Assembly: GCA_018669475.1 (NCBI GenBank)
Contig: JABHCC010000100.1
Location: forward strand, 50,178-114,177
From: Bacteroidota bacterium
Lineage (GTDB): Bacteria; Bacteroidota; Bacteroidia; Bacteroidales; UBA12481
Reading direction: 5' to 3'
Length of the DNA stretch: 64,000 nucleotides
Shown: positions 45,006 through 54,254 of the stretch, in pieces
How the letters are laid out: each line of letters starts with the position of its first letter
Position numbering within the stretch: position 1 is the first letter of the stretch
Position numbers and translations under genes: made by a program
The notes under the pieces: model-generated
Databases searched by the model: none
Told to the model about the DNA's origin: nothing
What the model saw: the letters and a program-made list of their open reading frames with translations, nothing else

Positions 45006-47732
45006 TCATTCAAATCCAACAATAAACTCACGAGTCTCATGCCATGGTATAGCTTCTACTGATGTAAAAGTTTTCCATCTGCTGGTACCTGGTTCCCCCA
45101 CACTGAAAGAGTAAAGTCCTTTTTCCAACACAGGAGGTTTAAAAACATGTCCTGAAATACGTATTGTATAAATAATCTCACCAGTAGCTTCCCTTATCAC
45201 TTGAATAACAGCATTTTTTATATGCGGAACCTTGATTCTGGGTAAGGCATATGAAGCTTTAGTAAGATAGTTATCAAGCTGATTAATAGTCACTGGCCAA
45301 CCAGAATATTGCTCAGCATCAGGCGATGAGGGCATAGAAACTCTTGGCCAGCATTCCATTGTAATATCTCTTGTTTCACGATTAAACCGAACAATCCCAA
45401 AACCTGTAGCCCTATCATACAGGTGGCTGGGTACTTTACCTGTGAAAACAGGATTTGAAACTGCCTTTACAGTCATTTTATTCCCAAACCCATCAAGAAA
45501 ATCTCCGGTATACCTGGGATCACCATCATTTCTATTCTTTCCATCAACATTTGGAAACCATCGTCTGGGCCATACATTAGAAATTGATGGAACACAGAAT
45601 GCATATCCCGCGTCGTTATATTCGCTGACACCATATTCAATTACACTTCCAAGGTGCTGATCACCTGCCAGATGAAAGGCATATGCCTTTCTTACCTTTT
45701 CTAATGCTTTGTTTCGAGGGCTTTGTGGCCATCCGTTAGAATCATGATCCTGAACCGGAATGTCATTTAAAGCATATTCGTCTTTATTAAGAATTCTGAG
45801 TTTTGGTACATTAGCATCGGTGCGTGCATCATCTTCAGGCAAGGTTGCTACATTGGCAAAAATTGTTTGTGATAATACCACTTTCATCCATATAGAATCA
45901 GACCAATCGCTGGCCCAGTTATCTAAAAAGCTTAATTGACGTTTCCCAAGTAGAACTGCACCAGGTACATCACCTGAAACAGCAGCATCCCAGTGTGTAT
46001 TCTTTGACCAACCATTAACAATTTTCGCTTCAGGCATAACAACAGCAGGTGCCGACTTGAATTTACGGTCTTCAAGCACTGCAAAACTAATACCTGCATA
46101 GTTTATCGAAGTATAATACACAGAGATATCCTGACTTACAGGTGTTGGGTCGTATGATTCAGGCAAGTGAGAGGTCTGAGTTCGCTGAACCATATTAACC
46201 CATTCAGGATTCATCTTATATCCACCTTTGTCCTGAGCGGCAGCACCACCAAGGCCATCAGGTGTAGCAATCCCTCCTGCTCCCCAAATATTTCCGTGAT
46301 AAACATCATGATCATCAGGAATGGCAACAGTTGGCCTGTCTTTTAAAATATCACCATATGCCCAGCCATAGAGATACCATTTCCTCAGGTAATCCAGACA
46401 AGCTGTTTCTAAAGGTTCAATCTGAATACCAAAACCGCCAACTCCCTCATAGATCTGATCTCCGGAGAAAAAGAGGAAATCTGGATTCATATATTTCACC
46501 CCCTCCAGAATATCCTGGTTTGGAAATCCCAAATCATTATTTCCAGTAAATCCTGCGACAACAATTTCCTCCTTATCCCATGGTTCTTTTCTTATAGTTC
46601 CTTCATAGAAATAAGAATCAGCATTCTTACTACCAGTAAAACAATCATATTTTACCCGATATAAAATATCATCTGAATAATTCCATGAAGCCAATTCGAA
46701 TTTGGATGTCCTGGATAATGGATCGATCCCGGATTCAGCTACCGATTGCCATTTCTCATCCTTGAATACTTCAAGTGTTGTGATTTGATTGTCCCTATCA
46801 CCGTGTGGAATCATTTGGGCTGTAAGTCTGAGCACATTATCCGACAGGGTATATTGGGTAAACAATATTGGTCCAAAAGATCGCTCAGGGAATGACATAA
46901 GCTTATCACCGCTCAGTTTCCAGTCTTTAAACCAAAATTTCACGTTTCCCTGGCGTTTTGTGCCTGGACGAGTACCCCAGTTACCGTATACAACATCACT
47001 ACGACCTGCAATTGATTCAGGAATGTCACCTGCACTACAAGCAAGGGCTACACCTCCAATTAACCAGTCGGATTTAACTTCAGCTTCAATTTGAGAAATC
47101 AAAGATTTACTTTCATCATAAAGCAATACTGCTACAGTCTGTTTATCTGCACCTGGTTTAACATTGATCTCTAAATAAAAATCATCAAAATCAATATCAA
47201 TATCTTTCAATTCTTTCAGATTCTCCAGGCTGCCAATGAATAATTTTCCATCTGTGGTAAGCCCAACAGGAAATCCATCACCCCTCAAAGCATTATCGCG
47301 ATAATCCTCATAATCACCCCTGACACCTAATTTAAAGCCAATCCACCCCTTGCTTAACTCTTCATTATCGCCATTATCATTACTATTATGCAAACGTCCT
47401 GCATTGACAATCATTTTAAAGCCAGCCGGATTACCATCCAATTCATAGGTAAGCAGAAACAAATTTCGATTACCTCCCGAAACGAAACATTCAATTCGAT
47501 CGTCGGTCAAACGCCAATCCTGCATAGGATTTGCCCAATACTGTGGTCCAATCCAAACTCTTGACTGATTATCAGAGAAACCTGAGCTAAACTGTGTTTT
47601 ACTTTGCTGACAGGAAGAAAGGAACACCATTATTACAAACAATATCATGCACCAGTACCATGCTGACATTCTCAGTTTATCAGAAGAACTATTATTTTCT
47701 TTTCGAGTGTGTAATACGAATTCTGAACTCAT
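45006..47732 (-). CDS. PhoD-like alkaline phosphatase D family lipoprotein
   Basis: 908 residues from ATG 47732; ATG 47669 would give a shorter leader before the lipobox (VFLSSCQQ). The N-terminal ~330 residues are a beta-rich domain I cannot name. The C-terminal ~550 residues carry the PhoD-like metallophosphatase motifs FFSGDQIYEGVGG, AIPDDHDVYHGNIWG and HLAGDQHLGSVIEYG. It probably hydrolyses phosphodiesters or phosphomonoesters at the cell surface. The gene is convergent with the CotH gene, only seven bases apart. Confidence 0.82.
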   Translation of the reverse strand: MSSEFVLHTRKENNSSSDKLRMSAWYWCMILFVIMVFLSSCQQSKTQFSSGFSDNQSRVWIGPQYWANPMQDWRLTDDRIECFVSGGNRNLFLLTYELDGNPAGFKMIVNAGRLHNSNDNGDNEELSKGWIGFKLGVRGDYEDYRDNALRGDGFPVGLTTDGKLFIGSLENLKELKDIDIDFDDFYLEINVKPGADKQTVAVLLYDESKSLISQIEAEVKSDWLIGGVALACSAGDIPESIAGRSDVVYGNWGTRPGTKRQGNVKFWFKDWKLSGDKLMSFPERSFGPILFTQYTLSDNVLRLTAQMIPHGDRDNQITTLEVFKDEKWQSVAESGIDPLSRTSKFELASWNYSDDILYRVKYDCFTGSKNADSYFYEGTIRKEPWDKEEIVVAGFTGNNDLGFPNQDILEGVKYMNPDFLFFSGDQIYEGVGGFGIQIEPLETACLDYLRKWYLYGWAYGDILKDRPTVAIPDDHDVYHGNIWGAGGIATPDGLGGAAAQDKGGYKMNPEWVNMVQRTQTSHLPESYDPTPVSQDISVYYTSINYAGISFAVLEDRKFKSAPAVVMPEAKIVNGWSKNTHWDAAVSGDVPGAVLLGKRQLSFLDNWASDWSDSIWMKVVLSQTIFANVATLPEDDARTDANVPKLRILNKDEYALNDIPVQDHDSNGWPQSPRNKALEKVRKAYAFHLAGDQHLGSVIEYGVSEYNDAGYAFCVPSISNVWPRRWFPNVDGKNRNDGDPRYTGDFLDGFGNKMTVKAVSNPVFTGKVPSHLYDRATGFGIVRFNRETRDITMECWPRVSMPSSPDAEQYSGWPVTINQLDNYLTKASYALPRIKVPHIKNAVIQVIREATGEIIYTIRISGHVFKPPVLEKGLYSFSVGEPGTSRWKTFTSVEAIPWHETREFIVGFE

Positions 47733-47830
47733 TATTTCTTATATATTTAATATTTACCATTCAATTGCATCATCATTTGAAGGCTCTAAAATAAGAAGAA
47801 TGAGTGAATTCTCTCAGCTAAGCTATTACT

Positions 47831-50140
47831 CTAGTATACTCTGTTTACAAAATAATGATTTCCACATCTTGGATCAGCGGCGCACTGAGCATCTACAACA
47901 GCTATTGCCGAAAGATAAATTATCTCCCGAACGCTGGATGCCATTTGCAGAATATGAACAGGCTTATTCATCCCCATCAATATGGGACCAATAACCTCAG
48001 CACCACCAATTTCCTGCATCATCTTATATGCAATATTACCTGAACTCAGGTTAGGGAAAATAATGGTATTAACGTCATGTTCTGCCAACTTCGAAAATGG
48101 AAATTTCTTTTGACGCTTTTTTCTGTTCAGTGCAAAATTTGCCTGCATTTCACCATCGACAATTAAATCAGGATATTTATTGTGAAGAATTTTAACAGCT
48201 TCAGCCACATTTTCAGGAGAACCATCCCTATTATTTCCAAAATTTGAATATGAAACCAGAGCTATTTTGGGCTCCATATTAAACTTTCTCACCTCTTCAG
48301 CAGCCAGAAGAGTTGTATCAACCAACGATTGTGTGTTAGGATCCCGGTTCACAGTAGTATCAGCAAAGAAAAACGGGCCTTTCTTTGTAAATAGAATATA
48401 CATCCCTGCAATATGCTTAAGTATTGGCCTGGTACCCACTACTTGTAAGGCCGGACGTATTACATTAGCATATTTACTGGATGCACCAGAAAGAAAAGCA
48501 TCTGATTCGCCTGTTTCAACCATCATTGAACCAAAATAAGCTTGTTGTTTCATCAACTCATATGCTTCCTCATAAGTAATACCTTTTCTCTTACGCTTTT
48601 CGCAGAAAATATGAGCATAGCGATGACGTCTCTCTTTTTGCTCTGGCCCCAAAATATCTATTATTGGAACATCGAGCAAGTCAAGAGAATTTTCATTTAT
48701 TATTTTGTTTATTTCTTCTCTATTACCAAGCAAAATTGGTTTTGCAATGCGACGCTGTATGACTTCCTGAACGGCCTTAAGTAGTCTGAGATTTTCTGCC
48801 TGACCATAAAGAACCCTCTTAGGATCACTTTTTGCGCGTGAATTAATGGCTCTGATAAGTTTATTATCAGTACCCATTCTCTGCTTAAGCTCTAAATTAT
48901 ATGCATCCCAGTCATTGATTGGTTTGCGTGCAACACCACTTTCAATAGCCGCTTTAGCAACCGCTACGGCAACTCTGGTAATCAATCTTGGATCAACTGG
49001 TTTTGGAATAAGATACTCCAGACCAAACATCAGGTTATTCTTATTGTAGGCAATATTTACAATTTCGGGCACATCCTCTTTTGCCAGACTGGCCAAAGCA
49101 TGAACCGCAGCAACTTTCATTTGCTCATTGATCTTGGTTGCCCGCACATCAAGAGCTCCTCTGAAAATAAATGGGAAACCAAGTACATTATTTACCTGAT
49201 TTGGATAATCTGACCGACCCGTGGCAAAAACTATATCATCTCTTGATTCAATAGCTTTTTCATATGCAATTTCCGGATTTGGATTAGCCATGGCAAAAAC
49301 AATTGGATTTTTTGCCATTGATCGTACCATATCCTGGTTAACAACATCAGCAACTGATAAACCAAGAAATACATCTGCATTTTTCATGGCATCACTAAGT
49401 GTATCAGCATCACGATCTGTAACAAATTCCTTCTTTATTTCATTAAGGTTTTTTCTTTTGTTGTTCAGTACACCCCTGCTATCAAGCATAATAACATTTT
49501 GCTTTTGCACACCAAGAGAGAGATATAGTTTTATACAGGATACAGCCGCAGCCCCTGCACCATTTACAACAACAACAATATCTTCAATTTTTTTCCCAAT
49601 AAGCTCCAATGCATTAAGCAGTGCAGCGGCAGAGATGATTGCAGTTCCATGTTGATCGTCATGAAAAACCGGGATATCAAGTTCTTCAATCAGTCGCTGT
49701 TCAATCTCAAAACATTCCGGGGCTTTAATGTCCTCAAGATTGATTCCACCAAATGTAGGAGCAATAGCTTTTACAGTAGTAATAAAAGCCTCAATATCAG
49801 TCTGATCAACCTCAATATCAAAGACATCAACATCTGCAAAAACTTTGAATAGCAAACCTTTTCCCTCCATTACAGGCTTACCGGCGAGTGCACCAATATC
49901 CCCCAGGCCTAATACAGCAGTTCCATTGGTTATTACCGCAACCAGGTTTCCTTTGGATGTATATTGATATGCATCCTCTGCATTAGCTTCAATTGCCTTA
50001 CATGGAACTGCAACACCTGGTGTATAGGCAAGAGATAAGTCATGCTGCGTACTGTATGGTACGGTTGGTATGACTTCAATTTTTCCTGGACGACCTTTGG
50101 AATGATATTCCAAAGCAAGCTTTCTCAAATGGTCTGACAT
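47831..50140 (-). CDS. maeB: NADP-dependent malic enzyme with C-terminal phosphotransacetylase-like domain
   Basis: 769 residues. The malic enzyme part (about 1-420) shows [33 protein letters not shown] and [20 protein letters not shown]. The C-terminal ~330 residues ([37 protein letters not shown]) are a phosphate acetyltransferase-like domain, normally regulatory (acetyl-CoA sensing) in MaeB. It converts malate to pyruvate with NADPH formation. A perfect inverted repeat lies about 50 bases upstream. Confidence 0.94.
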   Translation of the reverse strand: MSDHLRKLALEYHSKGRPGKIEVIPTVPYSTQHDLSLAYTPGVAVPCKAIEANAEDAYQYTSKGNLVAVITNGTAVLGLGDIGALAGKPVMEGKGLLFKVFADVDVFDIEVDQTDIEAFITTVKAIAPTFGGINLEDIKAPECFEIEQRLIEELDIPVFHDDQHGTAIISAAALLNALELIGKKIEDIVVVVNGAGAAAVSCIKLYLSLGVQKQNVIMLDSRGVLNNKRKNLNEIKKEFVTDRDADTLSDAMKNADVFLGLSVADVVNQDMVRSMAKNPIVFAMANPNPEIAYEKAIESRDDIVFATGRSDYPNQVNNVLGFPFIFRGALDVRATKINEQMKVAAVHALASLAKEDVPEIVNIAYNKNNLMFGLEYLIPKPVDPRLITRVAVAVAKAAIESGVARKPINDWDAYNLELKQRMGTDNKLIRAINSRAKSDPKRVLYGQAENLRLLKAVQEVIQRRIAKPILLGNREEINKIINENSLDLLDVPIIDILGPEQKERRHRYAHIFCEKRKRKGITYEEAYELMKQQAYFGSMMVETGESDAFLSGASSKYANVIRPALQVVGTRPILKHIAGMYILFTKKGPFFFADTTVNRDPNTQSLVDTTLLAAEEVRKFNMEPKIALVSYSNFGNNRDGSPENVAEAVKILHNKYPDLIVDGEMQANFALNRKKRQKKFPFSKLAEHDVNTIIFPNLSSGNIAYKMMQEIGGAEVIGPILMGMNKPVHILQMASSVREIIYLSAIAVVDAQCAADPRCGNHYFVNRVY

Positions 50141-50192
50141 GATAGTATGGTCATTGGTTTTGTACTACACGAAGGTAGATATTCGCTCAACC

Positions 50193-50219
50193 AAAATCAA
50201 TGACATAAATATTGATTTT
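50193..50219. promoter_or_regulatory. Perfect 9-bp inverted repeat upstream of maeB
   Basis: AAAATCAAT (50193-50201), nine-base spacer, ATTGATTTT (50211-50219). It sits 53 bases upstream of the maeB start and about 90 bases after the stop of the M28 peptidase gene. It could be an operator for maeB or a weak terminator of the upstream gene. Confidence 0.45.
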
Positions 50220-50311
50220 TGTCAGGGTTTACCGCAGTCATATACCCTTATTAATCTCTGGAGAATTGTATTGATTTAATATGCCTGAACCCCATCCAAT
50301 GGTTAATTTTC

Positions 50312-52069
50312 CTATTTCTTAACCATTTTCTGATAATTTGAACGAGTTCCATCTGATGATAAAAAAACTAGATAAACTCCGGGATCGAATCCATCACCGT
50401 TTAATGGAACATTGACCTCTCCATTCTCACCTTTTATTACTTTGGAATAAACAAGTCTGCCAGTTAGGTCCATAATATTTAATTGTAATAATTGAGTATT
50501 TGAAATGCCAGAAAAATCAATTGTAATAGAAGTTTCATTATCCCATGGATTCGGACTGATTGGACTCATTCGTATCCCTTCCTTAAAGTCCAACATATCA
50601 TGACTTACCAAATTGACCTCATATTCATCAGAAAATGAGCTTTGAAAGCCATTCTTAATACTTGATACTGACACATAATAACGCTCGCTATTTTTTAAAT
50701 CGACTGATAAAACATCACCTGCCGGATGAAATTGAACTTCATCAAATTCGTGGCTGCGGCTCAACTTCTGACGAATACCCACCATATAGCCTTCAATCAG
50801 GGGATCATGAGATTCAATCCTTATGTTTACTCCTTGTGGTCTCGGTGCAAAGTTATAGTCTGTTAATTCTGATGAATTAGCCAGATTAGCTAAAACAGTG
50901 GTATTTATGATTACATTTCTACGTAAATATCCAGGATCAACATACAAGGTATCAAGAATACCATCACCATCAATATCATCACCAAGAAGATCGCGTGTTG
51001 AATGTTGACGATCAGGATAATTCCCAGCTCCATTGCCGTTCTCGTTTGCTGAACAGAAACGAATTGAAGGAAAACCCTTTTGGCGGAATGGAATATGGTC
51101 ACCTGATCGACCTGATCGATCCTCAGATGCCATGATGTTGATGGTCATACGTGTCTCCAGAAATTGATTAACCTGTTCATCCTGGATTAATTTGATTAAG
51201 CGGGCAAGCTGTTTATGTGGAGAATTACGAGAGGTACTATTACCAGCAACATATGAGAAAACCCTTACATGAGTACTATCAATATGACCTGGATAAGGGC
51301 AGGAAGGAGGAGAACTTGTATTACCACAGTAAATACCACCAACAACATCATTATTTAAACATGCCAATACCTCAATATTGTTTGCATCAAGATAGTTAGC
51401 CCATGCTTTCGCTCCCCATAAACCCTGATCTTCTCCTGTTGGAGTTGTAAACAAAATAGTACGTTCAAAAGAATATTTAGCCAGAATGCGGGCCGCCTCC
51501 ATTACTAACACAGTGCCAGAACCATTATCATCACTACCAGGTGTATATCCCTGAGTATCACAAGCGTCACTATTTCGAGTATCAAAATGGCCCTCGATCA
51601 CCAATATTTCATGTTTCGAAGTATCAGTTCCCGGCAGAATACCAAAAGGATTCTTATGGTGACTTGTACCACAAATTGAAGCATCGAATTCAAGATATCC
51701 TGTTATCATTCGGTTCTCATTCTCTCTTGAGATTAAATCAAAATACGATTTAATCCATGCTCTACAGGCACCAATTCCGGTATGTAGCGATAAAGTATCA
51801 GATCCTGTATTTCGATTGTGAAACGTATCCAGAAAAACCAATAATTCATATATGTTCTCTTTACTTGCATTGTGCACCAATTCTGAAACAAGCAATTCAG
51901 CAGTGCTTGCATTATTGGCAGAAACAAATTTTTCAGGCTCATAATTCCCCTTTAATATTTGCTTAGCCTGATAATTATCAATGAACATATTTGACTGAGA
52001 GAATAACAATTGAACAGGGGAAAAAATGAATAAGAAAACAAATGCAGAAATAAAACTTAACCATTTCAT
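50312..52069 (-). CDS. Secreted M28 family metallopeptidase with T9SS sorting domain
   Basis: 585 residues from ATG 52069 (MKWLSFISAFVFLF...), which begins a good signal peptide; the frame opens 51 bases earlier. The M28 aminopeptidase core has the zinc ligands in VIEGHFDTRN, TPGSDDNGSGT, TPTGEDQGLWGAKAW, LNNDVVGG and SGDHIPFRQKGFPSIRF. A C-terminal T9SS type A domain follows (ISPNPWDNETSITIDF ... YQKMVKK). It is a surface or secreted aminopeptidase/carboxypeptidase; specificity unknown. Confidence 0.9.
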   Translation of the reverse strand: MKWLSFISAFVFLFIFSPVQLLFSQSNMFIDNYQAKQILKGNYEPEKFVSANNASTAELLVSELVHNASKENIYELLVFLDTFHNRNTGSDTLSLHTGIGACRAWIKSYFDLISRENENRMITGYLEFDASICGTSHHKNPFGILPGTDTSKHEILVIEGHFDTRNSDACDTQGYTPGSDDNGSGTVLVMEAARILAKYSFERTILFTTPTGEDQGLWGAKAWANYLDANNIEVLACLNNDVVGGIYCGNTSSPPSCPYPGHIDSTHVRVFSYVAGNSTSRNSPHKQLARLIKLIQDEQVNQFLETRMTINIMASEDRSGRSGDHIPFRQKGFPSIRFCSANENGNGAGNYPDRQHSTRDLLGDDIDGDGILDTLYVDPGYLRRNVIINTTVLANLANSSELTDYNFAPRPQGVNIRIESHDPLIEGYMVGIRQKLSRSHEFDEVQFHPAGDVLSVDLKNSERYYVSVSSIKNGFQSSFSDEYEVNLVSHDMLDFKEGIRMSPISPNPWDNETSITIDFSGISNTQLLQLNIMDLTGRLVYSKVIKGENGEVNVPLNGDGFDPGVYLVFLSSDGTRSNYQKMVKK

Positions 52070-52194
52070 CTGTTTATATTTAATTTTATTTGTCGGATGG
52101 AGCTCCCCCAACAAAAACAAGCATCCGTGTGTGTTTAAAAATAATTTACTTTTGTCATGCTCGGTTCATAAATAATAATTTATATGAACTAAAT

Positions 52195-54126
52195 CTATAA
52201 ATATTTTGAAACAACTCCAAGAATTTCTTCAGGCATTATGGGCTTGATCAGGCAATCAAGACATTTTTCTTTAAACAAGTTTTCTTTGGAATCATGATTG
52301 AAGTATGCACTTTGACCAATAACTATAGTTTCAGGATACTCTTCCATAATAAATTCCAGCACCTCGAAGCCATTCTTTCCCGGCATAATTAAATCCAGAA
52401 AAACCATCTTGAAACGACCAGTTTTTAATAAGTCAATTGCTTCGTTACCATCTCTGGCCCATTTCACATTAGCCTGTGTGTTTTTAAGAACCTCTGCTAT
52501 ATAGAGATAATTGTCATGTACATCTTCAGCAATAAGGATATCAATTCCGCTTAAATCGATGTCCATTTCTTTTTGAATCTTGATATCAGGAAAGTCAGTA
52601 ATGAGTTCTGATACTGGCTGGTATGGAATAGTGAAATTGAAAATTGAACCATAATTTTCTTCTGACTCCACCCATATTTTACCTTTTAACAGATTAACTA
52701 ATCCTTCACTTATTGTTAAACCAAGACCAATTCCCCCAAATCTCCGGGTAAAGCTTTCATCCGATTGATGAAAGCTTCCAAATACATGATTAATCTTATC
52801 CATTGGAATGCCTGTACCGGTGTCTTTCACATAGAATTGGACAAAATTATCATTAACAAGTGTATAGCCAAATTCAACAAATCCTTCCTTAGTAAACTTT
52901 AAAGCATTGTCAATAATATTCATTAAGATCTGCTTTAATCTGTAATGATCCGTTTCTATGAAATCATTATGCTTAACATCTGGCACAGTAACTTTTAACT
53001 TAACATTATCTTTATTAATCTTAGTTTTATACGTCTTGTAAAACCTATGAAGTTCATGAAATAAATCCTTAAGGCTAAAACTATTTAGTTGTAATCCCAG
53101 CTCATTTGCTTCAATCTTGCTGGCATCAACTATATCATCCACCAGATTTAACAGTACCATACAATTATCAGTAATAATCTTTGAATATTGGTTCTTTTCT
53201 TCAAAACTGATATTTGAATCTTTTAACAACTCAGCAAATCCAACAATTCCGTTCATTGGTGTTCGTATCTCATGGCTCATATTTGCCAGAAAGTTATTTT
53301 TATAAATACTGGCTACTTCAACCTTTCTCCTCGCTTCTAAAAGTTCATTTTCAAATATTTTTTGCTCAGTAATATCCTGATGCGCCCCCAACATTCTATA
53401 TGGTTTTCCATCCTTTCCGATCAGGGATGCTGCCCGATTATGTATCCACCGATAAGTCCCGTCTTTGTGCCTTAGTCTGTATTCTATTTCGAATATTGAT
53501 GAGGGATGACTCAAATAGTCACCGAAAGCTTTTATAACTCTTTCATAATCATCGGGGTGAAGTAAAATCTGCCAGGTCTCAAACGATTCGATCAGTTCAT
53601 CCTTTTCATATCCCAATTGCATTTTCCAGGCTCCTGAATAATGTATCTTGTTTTGGGGTATTAGCCAATCCCAAATTCCGGTATCAGCCGCCCGCATAGC
53701 CAGATTATACCTTCGCCCCTCTTCTTCAAGTTTCTGAATATTATGCTTTTCCTTAGTTATCTCCCTGCCAACACCAAAAATATTACCCGAATCAGGATGA
53801 ACGACTAATCTCCATGATATCCAAAAAATCTCGCCGCTTTTAGAAATAATTCGGTTTTCAGCATTTGAAACAGTTGATAAGGAAGCATTCTCAATCATCA
53901 GATTGACATAGTCCACATCATCAGGATGTACAAACTCGACAATACTACATTCAAGCATATCCTCAACCACCCATCCTAAGAGCTTATTCCACTGCTTATT
54001 GAGCCTAATGAACCTCCCGGATACATCCAGAACACAAAATAGATCAAGAGCATTCTCAAAGAAGAAATCCTCCTCCAGAATGTTCTGCTGTGAACCAGTT
54101 TCAAATTGATTATTCAGTTGTAACAT
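52195..54126 (-). CDS. Hybrid sensor histidine kinase: PAS-PAS-HisKA-HATPase-REC
   Basis: 643 residues without membrane segments. PAS 1 (about 20-125; VEFVHPDDVDYV), PAS 2 with PAC (about 138-257; YRWIHNRAASLIGKDGKPYR), dimerisation domain with His285 in ANMSHEIRTPMNG, ATPase domain (NIIDNALKFTKEG, DTGTGIP, FGGIGLGL) and a receiver domain with Asp578 in VFLDLIMPG. It should be a cytosolic sensor with no output domain of its own. It is divergent from the GH172-like gene; a long inverted repeat lies between them. Confidence 0.95.
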   Translation of the reverse strand: MLQLNNQFETGSQQNILEEDFFFENALDLFCVLDVSGRFIRLNKQWNKLLGWVVEDMLECSIVEFVHPDDVDYVNLMIENASLSTVSNAENRIISKSGEIFWISWRLVVHPDSGNIFGVGREITKEKHNIQKLEEEGRRYNLAMRAADTGIWDWLIPQNKIHYSGAWKMQLGYEKDELIESFETWQILLHPDDYERVIKAFGDYLSHPSSIFEIEYRLRHKDGTYRWIHNRAASLIGKDGKPYRMLGAHQDITEQKIFENELLEARRKVEVASIYKNNFLANMSHEIRTPMNGIVGFAELLKDSNISFEEKNQYSKIITDNCMVLLNLVDDIVDASKIEANELGLQLNSFSLKDLFHELHRFYKTYKTKINKDNVKLKVTVPDVKHNDFIETDHYRLKQILMNIIDNALKFTKEGFVEFGYTLVNDNFVQFYVKDTGTGIPMDKINHVFGSFHQSDESFTRRFGGIGLGLTISEGLVNLLKGKIWVESEENYGSIFNFTIPYQPVSELITDFPDIKIQKEMDIDLSGIDILIAEDVHDNYLYIAEVLKNTQANVKWARDGNEAIDLLKTGRFKMVFLDLIMPGKNGFEVLEFIMEEYPETIVIGQSAYFNHDSKENLFKEKCLDCLIKPIMPEEILGVVSKYL

Positions 54127-54174
54127 AATATTCTAGTACCAATATTACATATTGTATATAAATATTTATACTTC

Positions 54175-54206
54175 TTTTTGACGACTGAAAATTCATTCGT
54201 CAAAAA
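54175..54206. promoter_or_regulatory. Perfect 10-bp inverted repeat between histidine kinase and GH172-like genes
   Basis: TTTTTGACGA (54175-54184), 12-base spacer, TCGTCAAAAA (54197-54206). It lies in the 128-base divergent intergenic region, 48 bases upstream of both possible targets. Symmetry and position favour an operator over a terminator. Confidence 0.6.
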
Positions 54207-54221
54207 CTTGATTGTTTTCAA

Positions 54222-54229
54222 TACATTTG
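54222..54229 (+). promoter_or_regulatory. -7 box of the GH172-like gene
   Basis: TACATTTG matches TAnnTTTG and would give a leader of about 20 bases. It starts 15 bases after the inverted repeat, so a protein bound there would cover the -33 region. No TTG is found at the expected -33 position, which suggests an activator-dependent promoter. Confidence 0.4.
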
Positions 54230-54254
54230 AGAAATAAACCTAATTTACTCAGAA

